47,998 bases of DNA from Methylococcaceae bacterium (GCA_021647585.1 JAKIUK010000030.1:1-47998), one strand, 5' to 3'. Shown: positions 1-8,549, numbered from the stretch's first letter. The notes: generated from the sequence alone by a model not told the origin. A program made the numbers and translations.

Positions 1-1145
1 CCAAACTGCGGCATATTGGCGCGTAGGTCATACACCCAGACATTTTTGGTATTGCCTGTGTCTTGTCTAGTCTGTTTGGGTTTGCTGAAAAACAGCACAT
101 TGGTTTTTACCCCTTGCGCATAAAAAATACCGGTCGGCAGACGGATAATGGTGTGCAGATTGCATTTGTCCATTAAATCCTGACGGATGGTTTTGCCGGT
201 GGAGCCTTCAAACAAGACGTTGTCCGGCAATACCACGGCGGCACGTCCACCGGCTTTTAACAGGCGGTGGTAGATTAAATGCAAAAAGGCCAGTTGTTTG
301 TTGCTGGTGTAATGCAGTAAATCATCACGGGTGGGTTTGCCGCCACCCTGTTTCGTACCAAACGGCGGATTGGCTAACACCAGAGTGGCTTGTGGCAGTT
401 GTTTACCCTCATTAGACAGGGTATCGCCAAATAAAATACCGGATTGTTCATCATCCACGGCCAGATTGTGCAGCATCAGGTTCATCATCGCCAGTCGGCG
501 GGTGTCGGGAACAAACTCCATGCCGTAAAAGGTGTTGTGCTGATATTTGTTGTAGGCTTTTTCATTCAGCGACAATATATCGTTATGGGTTTCCAGATAA
601 TGATGACTGCTGATTAAAAAACCGCCCGTACCGGCTGTGGGATCGACTATTACATCCTCCAGCGTTGGTTGCATTAATTTAACCATCACATTAATCAACA
701 CTCTTGGGGTAAAGTATTGCCCGGCACCGGATTTTTTCTCGGTGGCGTTGATTTCCAGCAAGCCTTCATACATATCGCCCAAGCCTTCTGCTTTGGCGCT
801 GTACCAGTCTAGTTTGTCAATTTCGGTGACTAATTTTTCCAGTGTGGCGGGTTTACGGATCACGGTATTGGCATTGGTATAGATGGCTTTGGTGATTTGT
901 GAGCCATGTGTGCCTAAATGAATCAGTAATAATTTGTAGTGTTCTAATCGACTGGCAGCGTTTTGGCTTTCCAGATCTTTCCAGCGGTAGCCTGCTGGTA
1001 GCCGATTTTCGGTATCGGTTTCCTCTGCCATTTTCAGGAAGATCAGGTAGGTGAGTTCGTTAATGTATTCGTGGTAGGTGATGCCGTCATCACGTAGTAC
1101 GTTACAGAGGTTCCATAGTTTGGCGACTAAATCATGTGTACTCAT
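1..1145 (-). CDS. hsdM: Type I restriction-modification system methyltransferase subunit HsdM (3' end cut by window edge)
   Basis: Translating the minus strand from the ATG at 1145 gives 381 codons without a stop, so the gene runs off the left edge; the family is usually nearer 500 residues. It would methylate adenine in the recognition sequence as part of an HsdM2S complex and also join the HsdR restriction complex. Visible are the helical N-terminal HsdM domain (about 1-135), SAM-binding motif I DPTAGTGG at 168-175 and catalytic motif IV NPPFG at 259-263, both intact. No specificity subunit (hsdS) is inside the window; it would be expected to the left. The neighbour upstream is not hsdR directly but a RAYT and hip genes inserted between hsdR and hsdM. 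Recognition as HsdM is secure. Confidence 0.93.
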   Translation of the reverse strand, partial: MSTHDLVAKLWNLCNVLRDDGITYHEYINELTYLIFLKMAEETDTENRLPAGYRWKDLESQNAASRLEHYKLLLIHLGTHGSQITKAIYTNANTVIRKPATLEKLVTEIDKLDWYSAKAEGLGDMYEGLLEINATEKKSGAGQYFTPRVLINVMVKLMQPTLEDVIVDPTAGTGGFLISSHHYLETHNDILSLNEKAYNKYQHNTFYGMEFVPDTRRLAMMNLMLHNLAVDDEQSGILFGDTLSNEGKQLPQATLVLANPPFGTKQGGGKPTRDDLLHYTSNKQLAFLHLIYHRLLKAGGRAAVVLPDNVLFEGSTGKTIRQDLMDKCNLHTIIRLPTGIFYAQGVKTNVLFFSKPKQTRQDTGNTKNVWVYDLRANMPQF

Positions 1146-1170
1146 TTTATATGTCCATTATTTGTTTTTT

Positions 1171-1199
1171 CGTTCCCACGCTCCCGCGTGGGAATGCAT
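1171..1199. repeat. REP sequence, left member of the pair around RAYT
   Basis: The sequence cgttcccacg at 1171 continues into a hairpin with 8-bp arms ttcccacg (1173-1180) and cgtgggaa (1187-1194). A near copy in inverted orientation lies at 1752-1781 on the other side of the transposase gene, the arrangement expected of REP/BIME units mobilised by RAYT proteins. Confidence 0.75.
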
Positions 1200-1206
1200 A
1201 CCTTAC

Positions 1207-1737
1207 TCACCATTGTGTACAAACCTCCAGCAAACCTGATTTCCCCAAATAATCCCGCGCACTGGAATAACGCCAATACTCCGCCTTATCCACATAGCCC
1301 CGTTTAACAGGATTTTGATGGATATAATCGACTTTTTGCCGCATTATCTCATCGCCTTGAATCAACTCAGGATGCACGCCCTCTTGCCAAAACTGATAAG
1401 CACGGTCATTTTTATGGGCTTTTTTATAAAAAGCCAGTTGCTCTAGGATTTGCTTTATCTTATGTTCTGAAAGATATTGAATCATCTGTTTGGCTGTATA
1501 GGACTTATAACGTGCAATATCACGATCTAAAGCCTTACTTTGTAGTACAAAGTGGCAATGATTTTCTAAAATCACATAAGCATAGACTTTCAGGCCATCT
1601 TTAGACAGAAACTTAAGGGATTCCAGTAGAATTTTCACAGTTTCAGGGCGTGTAAATACTGGAATCCAGTGTAATACTGTCAGCGTAACAAAGTGTGGTT
1701 GTTCAGGATGGATTATGTTGTAGCGGCTTCTGCCCAT
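1207..1737 (-). CDS. REP-associated tyrosine transposase (RAYT, Y1/IS200-like HUH family)
   Basis: A 176-residue single-strand transposase of the Y1_Tnp superfamily, the length usual for RAYTs. The HUH metal-binding motif appears as ENHCHF near residues 58-63, and the family signature IHQNPVKRGYV lies near 139-149. The protein probably nicks and moves REP hairpins rather than being a classical insertion sequence: it is single copy in the window, has no long terminal repeats and sits between two inverted REPs (1171-1199 and 1752-1781). Its start lies 4 bases below the stop of the truncated hipA reading frame, so it could be co-transcribed from the hip promoter. The motifs look intact, so activity is plausible but inferred. 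Confidence 0.9.
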   Translation of the reverse strand: MGRSRYNIIHPEQPHFVTLTVLHWIPVFTRPETVKILLESLKFLSKDGLKVYAYVILENHCHFVLQSKALDRDIARYKSYTAKQMIQYLSEHKIKQILEQLAFYKKAHKNDRAYQFWQEGVHPELIQGDEIMRQKVDYIHQNPVKRGYVDKAEYWRYSSARDYLGKSGLLEVCTQW

Positions 1738-1740
1738 TTG

Positions 1741-1869
1741 CTAGGCTCCGTATGCGTTCCCACGCGGGAGCATTGGAACGAGGTGATGATAGCTAAAGAT
1801 ATGTTTGTTTTCTGTTTTAACTAAGCGCCCGGCTATCTGATTAGCCACATACACATCTATATCAGCCAT
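1741..1869 (-). pseudogene. Truncated hipA (toxin kinase) N-terminus fused to REP sequence
   Basis: A reading frame opens at ATG 1869 and overlaps the hipB stop (ATGGCTGA), the usual hipBA coupling. It begins MADIDVYVANQIAGRLVK and continues to about residue 28 with the look of the HipA N-terminal subdomain. It then enters the right-hand REP (1752-1781) and stops at 1741-1743. The remaining ~400 residues of a HipA kinase, including the catalytic core, are absent; no HipA-like sequence resumes on the far side of the RAYT. HipB is therefore an antitoxin without its toxin here. The identification rests on about 28 residues plus the operon context. Confidence 0.65.
1752..1781. repeat. REP sequence, right member of the pair around RAYT
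   Basis: Reads as the reverse complement of the 1171-1199 REP with a few differences (cgttccaatgctcccgcgtg on the minus strand). It overlaps the 3' end of the hipA stump, so the REP-RAYT unit marks the point where hipA is broken. Confidence 0.7.
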
Positions 1870-2116
1870 TTTTGCTTTTTTGTAATTGATCCAGTGTGGG
1901 TAGCCCTTTATCTGACAGGGTAAGGCATTTTCCCAGTACCTCTAATACACGCTGAACTTTTCGAATACCTAAATCCGAATAATCATTACGCTCTAATGCA
2001 CCAATAGTGGTTCTGTCCAGCCCTGATAATTCTGCTAATGTTTGCTGGCTCCAGCCTTTTCGTTTACGCAGTGCGCGTACTTGTTGGCTAATTGTGTTTA
2101 AATTAGTGCTATCCAT
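1862..2116 (-). CDS. hipB: HipB-like antitoxin / XRE family transcriptional regulator
   Basis: An 84-residue protein with a Cro/C1-type helix-turn-helix across residues about 12-65, including SQQTLAELSGL and DRTTIGALERN. Size and sequence fit HipB, which binds its own promoter and neutralises the HipA kinase. The stop overlaps the ATG of a hipA stump, confirming the hipBA order, but hipA is destroyed. The protein may survive as a plain autorepressor, possibly also controlling the RAYT downstream. It sits between hsdR and hsdM on the same strand. The AT-rich 2117-2232 stretch upstream presumably holds promoter and operator; I see no certain operator. Confidence 0.85.
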   Translation of the reverse strand: MDSTNLNTISQQVRALRKRKGWSQQTLAELSGLDRTTIGALERNDYSDLGIRKVQRVLEVLGKCLTLSDKGLPTLDQLQKSKNG

Positions 2117-2232
2117 TTTTAGATGTGTTCAGAATATTATGATGTAAGTATACCTCATTATTTTATTTTTTTATTAAATGATGTGTATATCCATCTATAA
2201 TTAACCTACGACGAGTGTGACTTTAAAACAAT

Positions 2233-2306
2233 GTAGGGTGTGCTGACGATAGGAAGCACAGCAATGGTGCTGATAAGATGTGCTTCCTATTGTCAGCACA
2301 TCCTAC
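2233..2306. repeat. Long imperfect inverted repeat overlapping the hsdR stop
   Basis: The left arm begins gtagggtgtgctgacgatag at 2233 and is matched by the right arm ending tgtcagcacatcctac at 2306, about 28 bases per arm with few mismatches. It overlaps the hsdR stop codon at 2303-2305, so it can form a hairpin in the hsdR transcript end. It belongs to the general gtagggtg... class of short palindromes, related in its ends to the repeats at 19,716 and 21,108. Confidence 0.75.
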
Positions 2307-5300
2307 TGCCATAGTGCTTTATTAAATTGTTCTAATATCTCTGTTATAGCTGGCTGGAATAATTTATTGGCGCGTTTTATTCCGCCTAATTGGTTTTTAA
2401 ATACCCCTTCGTCCAGTGCTTTATTATCTACAATCGTGGTAGCTTTCATTTGCTTGGCTATGGCTTCTAGCCACTGTTTTTGTGGATTTTTCCAGGTTTG
2501 GCTCGCCAGAATTGTTGCTAATGCATTATCCACGCGTTGTTCAAAAGGGATTAATGCTTCACCAACTGCGGCTTGTCTGATAAAGCCGATAATTCTGGCG
2601 GTAATTTCTTCATTTTTGACTTCCTGCCAGGCTGTGCGTAAATCCTGTTCACGGAAATGATTTTTTTCTAATTCTACCGCTAATGCTTTTAGGTCTTGTC
2701 GGCTTAATTCCCAAGGTCTTTGTACCACTGTTTGTAATGCAATCATCCGGTTGCTGTTGGCATTTATAAAGGTATCAAAAGCGTGTAGATAATCTTCCGG
2801 TTTTTGTCCTTCGCCATAGCCGTGGCTTACATCAACCACTTCATCTTCATGCTCGGAGATAATGATGGTTTTTGTACTGACACCTATTTTTTTATCCAGA
2901 ATTTCACCTAACCCTGGGTGCTGAGTAAACCATTCGGCAATGTGTTTAAGTGGCATATTTTTGAGTTCTTCGGCAAATTCCTGCGCAGGTTTGCCAACGA
3001 TGAGTTCAAATTGTTGTTGCTGGTTTTCAGTCAAATGACGGCGTTTGCTTTGCAGTTTTGCCAGGAATTGGTCTTTCGCTAACTGTTGTAATTCGGGGGC
3101 TGTTTGTTGTTTTAGTTCTTGTTCTAATTTGCTAAAGGTAATATCCGGCTGAGTGGCGACCGGTTTCATGCTGTTGACTTTTTCCAGTTGCTTATAAATA
3201 TCAACGGCATCGTAGATATTAAAGCTTTCTTTGCCGATTTCATCACAGCGGCGCGTGGCACGCCCTAACATTTGTTCAAATAAAATACGGCTGTTGACTC
3301 GGCGTAAAAACACCAGATTGCAAATAGCGGGTACATCAATACCGGTGGTGAGTAAATCAACGGTGACGGCAATATTGGGGTTCCTGTCATTTTTATAGCG
3401 GTTGATCTTTGCCAGCGGTTTGTCGCTGGTTCCGGTGATTTTTTGAATGGCATCATCATCAATACCGCCCAGATAGTCATCACACACTTCTTTAAATATC
3501 TCAACCACCAGATCAGCATGTTTGTCAGTGACACAAAACACTAAGGTTTTGGCGAGTAAATAAGGGTCAATCAAATCATTTTCTATCAGGTGTTTAATCA
3601 CCGCTTTATTAAAATTTCGGTTTAATACCGCTTTGTTAAACTGGGTAATATCAAAATTGATTTCATCAGGGGTATTGAATAATTCAATTTGATGGGTGCT
3701 AGCATTGTAGCTTTGTACTTGTTCGTTAATTTGATAATGAATACCGTCCTGAGCCAGTTTTGTGGTAATTCGGCGTGGCGGTTGATGGTCAACCAAAAAT
3801 CCGTCAATCACCGCTTCGGTGTAACTGTAGCTGTATACTGGTTCACCAAAAATTTCAGAGGTATGCAAAGCAGGTGTCGCAGTTAGGCCAATTTTAAAGG
3901 CATCAAAATAGTCAATCACTGCGCGGTATTTAGATTGATAGTCATTCTGGTCACGAAATGTCAGTTCAGTCTCACTGAGTTCCCGATCCAATAGATAACC
4001 GCGATGACATTCATCGATCACAATACAATCATATTGCCCTACACTGGGTTTCCTCTGCTTATCGTCAGGGTAAAGAATGCGCTTGACCATGCCTTGTATG
4101 GTGGCAATATGGACTTTGGTATCATCATCGGGCGTTTTATCACCCAGTCTTTTAAGGCCAAAAATATCTGCAAAGGTTTGCAGGTTTTCCATCCGCGTTT
4201 CATGAAATGCATCAGCCGCTTGCTCCCCCAGAGCTGAGCGGTCAACCAGAAATAGAATACGGCGGAAGCGTGCTGATTTTAATAAGCGGTAAACCAGTGC
4301 AATACAGGTTTTGGTTTTCCCTGTGCCGGTTGCCATGGCGACCAGTGCTGTTTGGACACCATTATTTATTGAATGTTCTACCGCTTTTATGGCATCAATT
4401 TGATAGGGGCGTAAGTTAAAATCGTAGGCAAAATCCATCTGTTGCAGTGTTTGTTCTGCCTGTTGCGGGTTTTGTTTTAGATAGGTTTTTATTTCTTGTG
4501 GGGTGTACCAGCCTTGTAACGCACGCCTGTGGTTGGTACTGTCGCGGACATCTAAAAACCAGATACCGCTTTCTTGTTGCAGTTGTTTTAAATAAGTGCG
4601 ACCGTTAGTAGCAAAGACTAATGGGACTTTATAATCTCCCCATGTCTGTGCACGCTCTAACTCGTTAGGGTCGTTTAATCCCATTGCATAGCGTTTGGCC
4701 TGGTCTATTGCACTATAAACATTTTTTGCACCTTTTTTAGCCTCTATGCTGGCAACGGGAGTATGCCCGATAAAGAGTACATAATCGGCTGGGCCTGTTT
4801 TAGTTGGCCATTCGGCTATGGCTTTATTGTGCCCTTTTTCGGGTCTTGCGCCTTTGCCATAAGTCAGGTTTTCTGAATCAACCAGCCATTCACATTCTCT
4901 TAGTTGTGCATCAATTAACAGCCTGGTTTCTGACTCATCCATTTCAAACAGCGATTTTTCTATCGCTTTAATAGTGTCGGATTTTACTTCCGCTGGCTGA
5001 GCAGTAAATTTAGCGGCATAACTTTTGTTCTCTACTTGCTGCTGTTGTTTTAACTGATTAAGCTGTTGTTCCTGCTCTTCTGCCAATGCTTCCCAGACGG
5101 TACGCTCTTCCTCCATTAAGGCTGCACGGTCTGTTTCAATTTTAAGTTTTTCTGTTTCGGCCTGACGTAACTTTTCTGCCGTATTTATGCGTTCTGTTGC
5201 TTCACATTGTTCCGCTTCCATTAGACGGATACGAGCTTCCAGTTCTCTTAACTCGGCACTGGGATCTTGTGGTTTTACAAATTTGCCCGCGTTAAAGTTT

Positions 5301-5686
5301 TTGTCTCCGGCAAAAATCTTATAAAACCAGCAGGCAAGTTTCCATGCCAGTTGCAGTACGATTAAAGCATCACGGTGGGTCGAGGAATTAAATTGATGAT
5401 TGGCTTCATTCCCCTGTTTGCGAATAACGTGAAAAGCATCTTTAACGGTAGGGTCTAAACTGAGTTTATAATCCAGCTCTCGCAATAAGTCGATTTGTTT
5501 AATATTACTACTGTATTCTATCCCCACGCGTGCGGCGATGTCCTGGGCCAAGGCTTCACCTAACTGCCGAACTTTTACCAGTGTTGTGTTAGGGTCGGGT
5601 ACAAAGCAATGCTCAGCGGTTTCAGCTAATTTAAAGAGTAATTGATCATATTGTTTAAGAAACTCAAAATTACTGGTGTTGGGCAT
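2303..5686 (-). CDS. hsdR: Type I restriction enzyme endonuclease/translocase subunit HsdR
   Basis: A 1127-residue HsdR of the EcoEI-type group. Order of parts: an N-terminal DUF4145-like helical region (about 10-130); a charged coiled coil (about 140-220); the HSDR_N nuclease domain with D301 and E315-A-K317 as PD-(D/E)xK residues; a superfamily 2 helicase motor with Walker A ATGTGKTK at 452-459 and DECH at 558-561; a second RecA-like domain; and the C-terminal EcoEI_R_C region. It translocates DNA using ATP and cuts unmethylated DNA at a distance when joined to HsdM and HsdS. All catalytic residues are present, so it looks functional. It is transcribed toward hsdM, but hip and RAYT genes separate the two. 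Confidence 0.95.
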   Translation of the reverse strand: MPNTSNFEFLKQYDQLLFKLAETAEHCFVPDPNTTLVKVRQLGEALAQDIAARVGIEYSSNIKQIDLLRELDYKLSLDPTVKDAFHVIRKQGNEANHQFNSSTHRDALIVLQLAWKLACWFYKIFAGDKNFNAGKFVKPQDPSAELRELEARIRLMEAEQCEATERINTAEKLRQAETEKLKIETDRAALMEEERTVWEALAEEQEQQLNQLKQQQQVENKSYAAKFTAQPAEVKSDTIKAIEKSLFEMDESETRLLIDAQLRECEWLVDSENLTYGKGARPEKGHNKAIAEWPTKTGPADYVLFIGHTPVASIEAKKGAKNVYSAIDQAKRYAMGLNDPNELERAQTWGDYKVPLVFATNGRTYLKQLQQESGIWFLDVRDSTNHRRALQGWYTPQEIKTYLKQNPQQAEQTLQQMDFAYDFNLRPYQIDAIKAVEHSINNGVQTALVAMATGTGKTKTCIALVYRLLKSARFRRILFLVDRSALGEQAADAFHETRMENLQTFADIFGLKRLGDKTPDDDTKVHIATIQGMVKRILYPDDKQRKPSVGQYDCIVIDECHRGYLLDRELSETELTFRDQNDYQSKYRAVIDYFDAFKIGLTATPALHTSEIFGEPVYSYSYTEAVIDGFLVDHQPPRRITTKLAQDGIHYQINEQVQSYNASTHQIELFNTPDEINFDITQFNKAVLNRNFNKAVIKHLIENDLIDPYLLAKTLVFCVTDKHADLVVEIFKEVCDDYLGGIDDDAIQKITGTSDKPLAKINRYKNDRNPNIAVTVDLLTTGIDVPAICNLVFLRRVNSRILFEQMLGRATRRCDEIGKESFNIYDAVDIYKQLEKVNSMKPVATQPDITFSKLEQELKQQTAPELQQLAKDQFLAKLQSKRRHLTENQQQQFELIVGKPAQEFAEELKNMPLKHIAEWFTQHPGLGEILDKKIGVSTKTIIISEHEDEVVDVSHGYGEGQKPEDYLHAFDTFINANSNRMIALQTVVQRPWELSRQDLKALAVELEKNHFREQDLRTAWQEVKNEEITARIIGFIRQAAVGEALIPFEQRVDNALATILASQTWKNPQKQWLEAIAKQMKATTIVDNKALDEGVFKNQLGGIKRANKLFQPAITEILEQFNKALWQ

Positions 5687-5824
5687 TGTTTTGCTTTCTG
5701 CTTGTTTGGGTAGGGAAAAGTTTGAGTTTGGCGAGAATGATAGAATATTTTCATAGTATATTATGACATTTTAAGAAAGAATAACAGTTTAGCTACGCTA
5801 ATAATCAGACAAATCACGGTAAAT

Positions 5825-7171
5825 ATGCAAAAAAATCAAAAACAACGCTTAATGGATTTAGGTGAAGAAACTCTCGCACAAGCCTTACTTGATTTAGCTC
5901 CCCGTTCGGATGACGTTGAGGCAATGATACAAAAACTGATTTCCACACCTGAAGAGGCTGTTGCTAGGCTTAAGAAAAAACTGGCTAGTTTAAAGCGTTC
6001 ACAGCGCTTTATTGATTGGCGAGAGGCCGGGCATTTTGCTAATGAGCTGAATAATTTACTGGATGATATTGAGGCTAACATTAGTGACCCACTTATTGGC
6101 ATGAAATTAGTCACGTCCTTTTTAGAAACTGACAGCAGCGTGTTTGAGCGTTGTGATGATTCCAGCGGTTCTATTGGGAGTATATATGCAGATGCTAAGA
6201 ATTTATTTGTCGATTATGCCAAACGCTATAAAGACAAGAAAAAAATCTCGACATTGCTATTAAAACTAACTGAAACAGATGACTATGGCGTAAGGGCTGA
6301 CCTTATAAGCAGTGTGGCTGAGTGTGGTATTCCTAAACCTTTAATGCGCTCTATGATAGAGACTTTTCAACAGCGAGCCGATACAGAGTCAGGAGAATAT
6401 GAAAAGCGCCATCACTTAATGTTAATTGAATTTCTGGCTCGACAATTAAAGGATGCGTCATTGTTTGAAGATACGCGTATTACAGGCTGGGGTGAACCAC
6501 TTGGAACCGCTGCTTTGATTAATGTTGCCCAGGTTTACTTTGAACAAGGGGATATTGATACCGCCGCTTCTCGCTTGAGCCAAATAGCTGAAAACGAAAG
6601 TTTTATGTCAGATGACAAGGAGAAGTTATGGCTTGCTATTTATCAACAACAGGGCGAGAGTGCTAAAACAGCTGATTTATTACAACAACGCCTCCATCGC
6701 TACCATAGTATTGGTACTTTAGATGCTTTTGTGGAAGCTATTGGTGAGGAAAGACGAGATGAGGTGATTACAAGCGAAATCAGCTTTATTTTTGAGCAGG
6801 ATAAGCTGGATATATTAGATGCTGGTTTTTTACTTGAAATCAATAAAATTGATGAGGCTGAAGCCTATTTATTAAAACATGCGGATCAATTAAACGGTAA
6901 TTTTTATGACAGTTTGCTGTCGTTGGCCGAGGCTCTTGCTAATGAGAATCGTCCACTAGTAGCCAGTTTAATTTACCGAAGTCTGTTGCAGTCTATTCTT
7001 GAGCGTGCTTATTCCAAGGCTTATTCTCACGGTGCCCGCTACCTTAAAAAGCTGGATGTCTTATCTGATATGGTTGAGGATTGGGGCAGGTTTAATGACC
7101 ATCATGCGTATAAAGAACAGCTTGTGCAAACACATGGCAGAAAAAGAAGTTTTTGGTCAAAGTATGGTTGA
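5825..7171 (+). CDS. Helical-repeat protein, DUF6880-like, function unknown
   Basis: A 448-residue protein, almost all alpha-helical, with charged helices and TPR-like pairs of helices in the second half (for example AQVYFEQGDIDTAASRLSQI near residues 236-255). The tail, GARYLKKLDVLSDMVEDWG followed by HGRKRSFWSKYG at the very end, matches my memory of the DUF6880 family, often found beside or fused to SWIM zinc-finger proteins. No enzyme motif is visible and no SWIM protein is next to it. It is transcribed divergently from hsdR with 138 bases between, so it could be an accessory of the restriction locus or just a neighbour. The function is unknown. Confidence 0.7.
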   Translation: MQKNQKQRLMDLGEETLAQALLDLAPRSDDVEAMIQKLISTPEEAVARLKKKLASLKRSQRFIDWREAGHFANELNNLLDDIEANISDPLIGMKLVTSFLETDSSVFERCDDSSGSIGSIYADAKNLFVDYAKRYKDKKKISTLLLKLTETDDYGVRADLISSVAECGIPKPLMRSMIETFQQRADTESGEYEKRHHLMLIEFLARQLKDASLFEDTRITGWGEPLGTAALINVAQVYFEQGDIDTAASRLSQIAENESFMSDDKEKLWLAIYQQQGESAKTADLLQQRLHRYHSIGTLDAFVEAIGEERRDEVITSEISFIFEQDKLDILDAGFLLEINKIDEAEAYLLKHADQLNGNFYDSLLSLAEALANENRPLVASLIYRSLLQSILERAYSKAYSHGARYLKKLDVLSDMVEDWGRFNDHHAYKEQLVQTHGRKRSFWSKYG

Positions 7172-7509
7172 ACCTAAAAAATCTAAGATTGTTAATCCTC
7201 ATCTAAAGCTTTACATTCTCCCTTACACGCACGGAATAAGTTTGGCAACTGGCGAAGTAGTGTATTCGTATTCAAGGCGAAGAAACAGGCGTATATTGAG
7301 TTATTCTTGACATCTGCTAATAAAGCAATGAAAACGCCAAAAAAACCACGAGGCTAGTCACTGCAATTTCAGCGGTTAAAGGTTTCAAATATAAAGAACT
7401 CAGCAATTCTACAAAAATGGAATCAATAGACTTTCATTGCGATTAATAAGGAGAATAAGCTCTGCTCATAGGAACAGGATCAAGATAAATTTATATCGTT
7501 TTGGAAAAT
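7172..7509. other. Gene-poor stretch
   Basis: No convincing gene. A plus-strand open frame of about 39 codons ends near 7446 (it includes LVTAISAVKGFKYKELSN) but has no start signal or family I recognise; it may be a decayed gene tail. No repeat or RNA structure stands out. Confidence 0.4.
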
Positions 7510-7914
7510 TCAGGATCTTGTGTCTGCCTGATTAGAAAAAGCATCAATAAGAGAGCAATGATCCGTAGATTTATCTTGCTGACAACCTTTAACTAATCCA
7601 TCAAGCGCATTACGAAGTGCAGTTAAGTCTTTTAATTGCTCGTTAATTTGTTGGCGTTTTTGCTCGGCCATTTTTTGCACATCTTGGCAATGCTCACCAT
7701 CCAATGATAATAATTCTGCGATTTCTTTTAAGGTAAAGCCAGTTTGCTGGGCACGTTTAATAAACTGAATTCGGGCAATCGCTACTGTTGGATATTGTCG
7801 ATACCCAGTTACTGGCTTTACAGGTTCATTTATCAGTCCTTTGCGCTGGTAATATCGAATTGTTTCAATGGTTACATTGGCTAGTTGAGCTAATTTCCCA
7901 ATTGTCAGTTTCAT
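7510..7914 (-). CDS. MerR family regulator with the three mercury-binding cysteines
   Basis: A 134-residue MerR protein: winged helix-turn-helix at 1-70 (KLTIGKLAQLANVTIETIRY), then a long dimerisation helix. C76, C111 and C120 match in spacing the Hg(II) ligands C82, C117 and C126 of Tn501 MerR (C111 and C120 are nine residues apart, as there). It therefore probably senses Hg(II) or another thiophilic metal and would twist a promoter with a 19-bp spacer. No merT, merP, merA or other metal gene lies nearby, so it is an orphan, perhaps left from a mobile element whose other remains (relaxase tail, integrase stub) are to its right. The identification of the family is firm; the ligand is inferred. 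Confidence 0.85.
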   Translation of the reverse strand: MKLTIGKLAQLANVTIETIRYYQRKGLINEPVKPVTGYRQYPTVAIARIQFIKRAQQTGFTLKEIAELLSLDGEHCQDVQKMAEQKRQQINEQLKDLTALRNALDGLVKGCQQDKSTDHCSLIDAFSNQADTRS

Positions 7915-7998
7915 TTGTATGCATTCTTAATTCATTAAATTAACGTTTTATAATAGCAAACCACCTATTAGAATGAGATTTTATATTTGTTGCGTGGA

Positions 7999-8184
7999 CT
8001 ATCTATTCAGTACATTACTTGCACAAAGTGAATAATCACACCATGTTTCCTGCAACATATCAAATAGTCGTCCATTGTTAGTCGGAATCCCCGTATGCCC
8101 TTCTCGTGTCAACTTTTCTCGTAATACCTCTACGGTTCGTTTGCTGACTAACCAGCCAATTTTAAATGATAAACTAGTACTCTT
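7999..8184 (-). pseudogene. C-terminal remnant of a MobH-type relaxase (TraI_2_C-like)
   Basis: An open frame of 61 codons plus stop, without a start, bounded upstream by a stop at 8185-8187. It contains KIGWLVSKRTVEVLREKL and GHTGIPTNNGRLFDMLQE, which resemble the very C-terminal domain of MobH relaxases of integrative conjugative elements (typical form ...VSKR-V--LR--L--EGHTGIP--N-R-FD-LQ). The rest of the gene is missing, and a MITE begins 16 bases beyond, at 8201. This would be a fossil of a conjugative element. The assignment is from memory of the family pattern. Confidence 0.55.
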
Positions 8185-8200
8185 TCATTGTTGTATTGAA

Positions 8201-8533
8201 CCTAGAAAAATCAGTTGGACATGAAATTTGTAGAAAATCTGGGCAAGGCAGAAAAATGCTCCTGCATTTTCTGCATTCAATATATCCATGTATTTTAAAG
8301 ACAAATAATCACTCGCAGATAAAGCTTCCGCATCCTGCTTACGCCCCTTACCTACTTCCATGTAGGCAATGGCCATAGTCCTTATCAAGAGTGATTCTGC
8401 AGGAATTTTTGTCCTGATTTTTTCACAAAACCATGAAGTGGCTTACTCTCACTAAACGGGGGGGCAGTAATCTTGACTCCCCATATCATTCAATCGATTT
8501 GGTAAATTTTCAGAGGTCAACTGATTTTTCTAG
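8201..8533. mobile_element. MITE copy A, terminal inverted repeats cctagaaaaatcagttg
   Basis: A 333-bp element starting cctagaaaaatcagttgg at 8201 and ending caactgatttttctag at 8533, a nearly perfect terminal inverted repeat of about 16 bases. Related termini occur at 24,172-24,334 and 39,933-40,143. The interior of this copy differs from the other two, apart from a short palindrome cctacttccatgtagg also found (as its complement) in copy C. No transposase is encoded. It lies against the relaxase remnant. Confidence 0.75.
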
Positions 8534-8549
8534 TTAAATGGTGATGATT

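Noticed and set aside
331..882. Plus-strand open frames across the left edge
   Set aside because: They lie on the strand opposite a well-conserved hsdM and have no family features; shadows of the real gene.
7172..7310. 103-codon frame overlapping the DUF6880-like gene end
   Set aside because: It starts inside the upstream gene in another frame, and its unique part has no family features or ribosome site.
8185..8388. 67-codon minus-strand frame within MITE copy A
   Set aside because: It crosses the terminal repeat of the element, has no ribosome site and no recognisable family.
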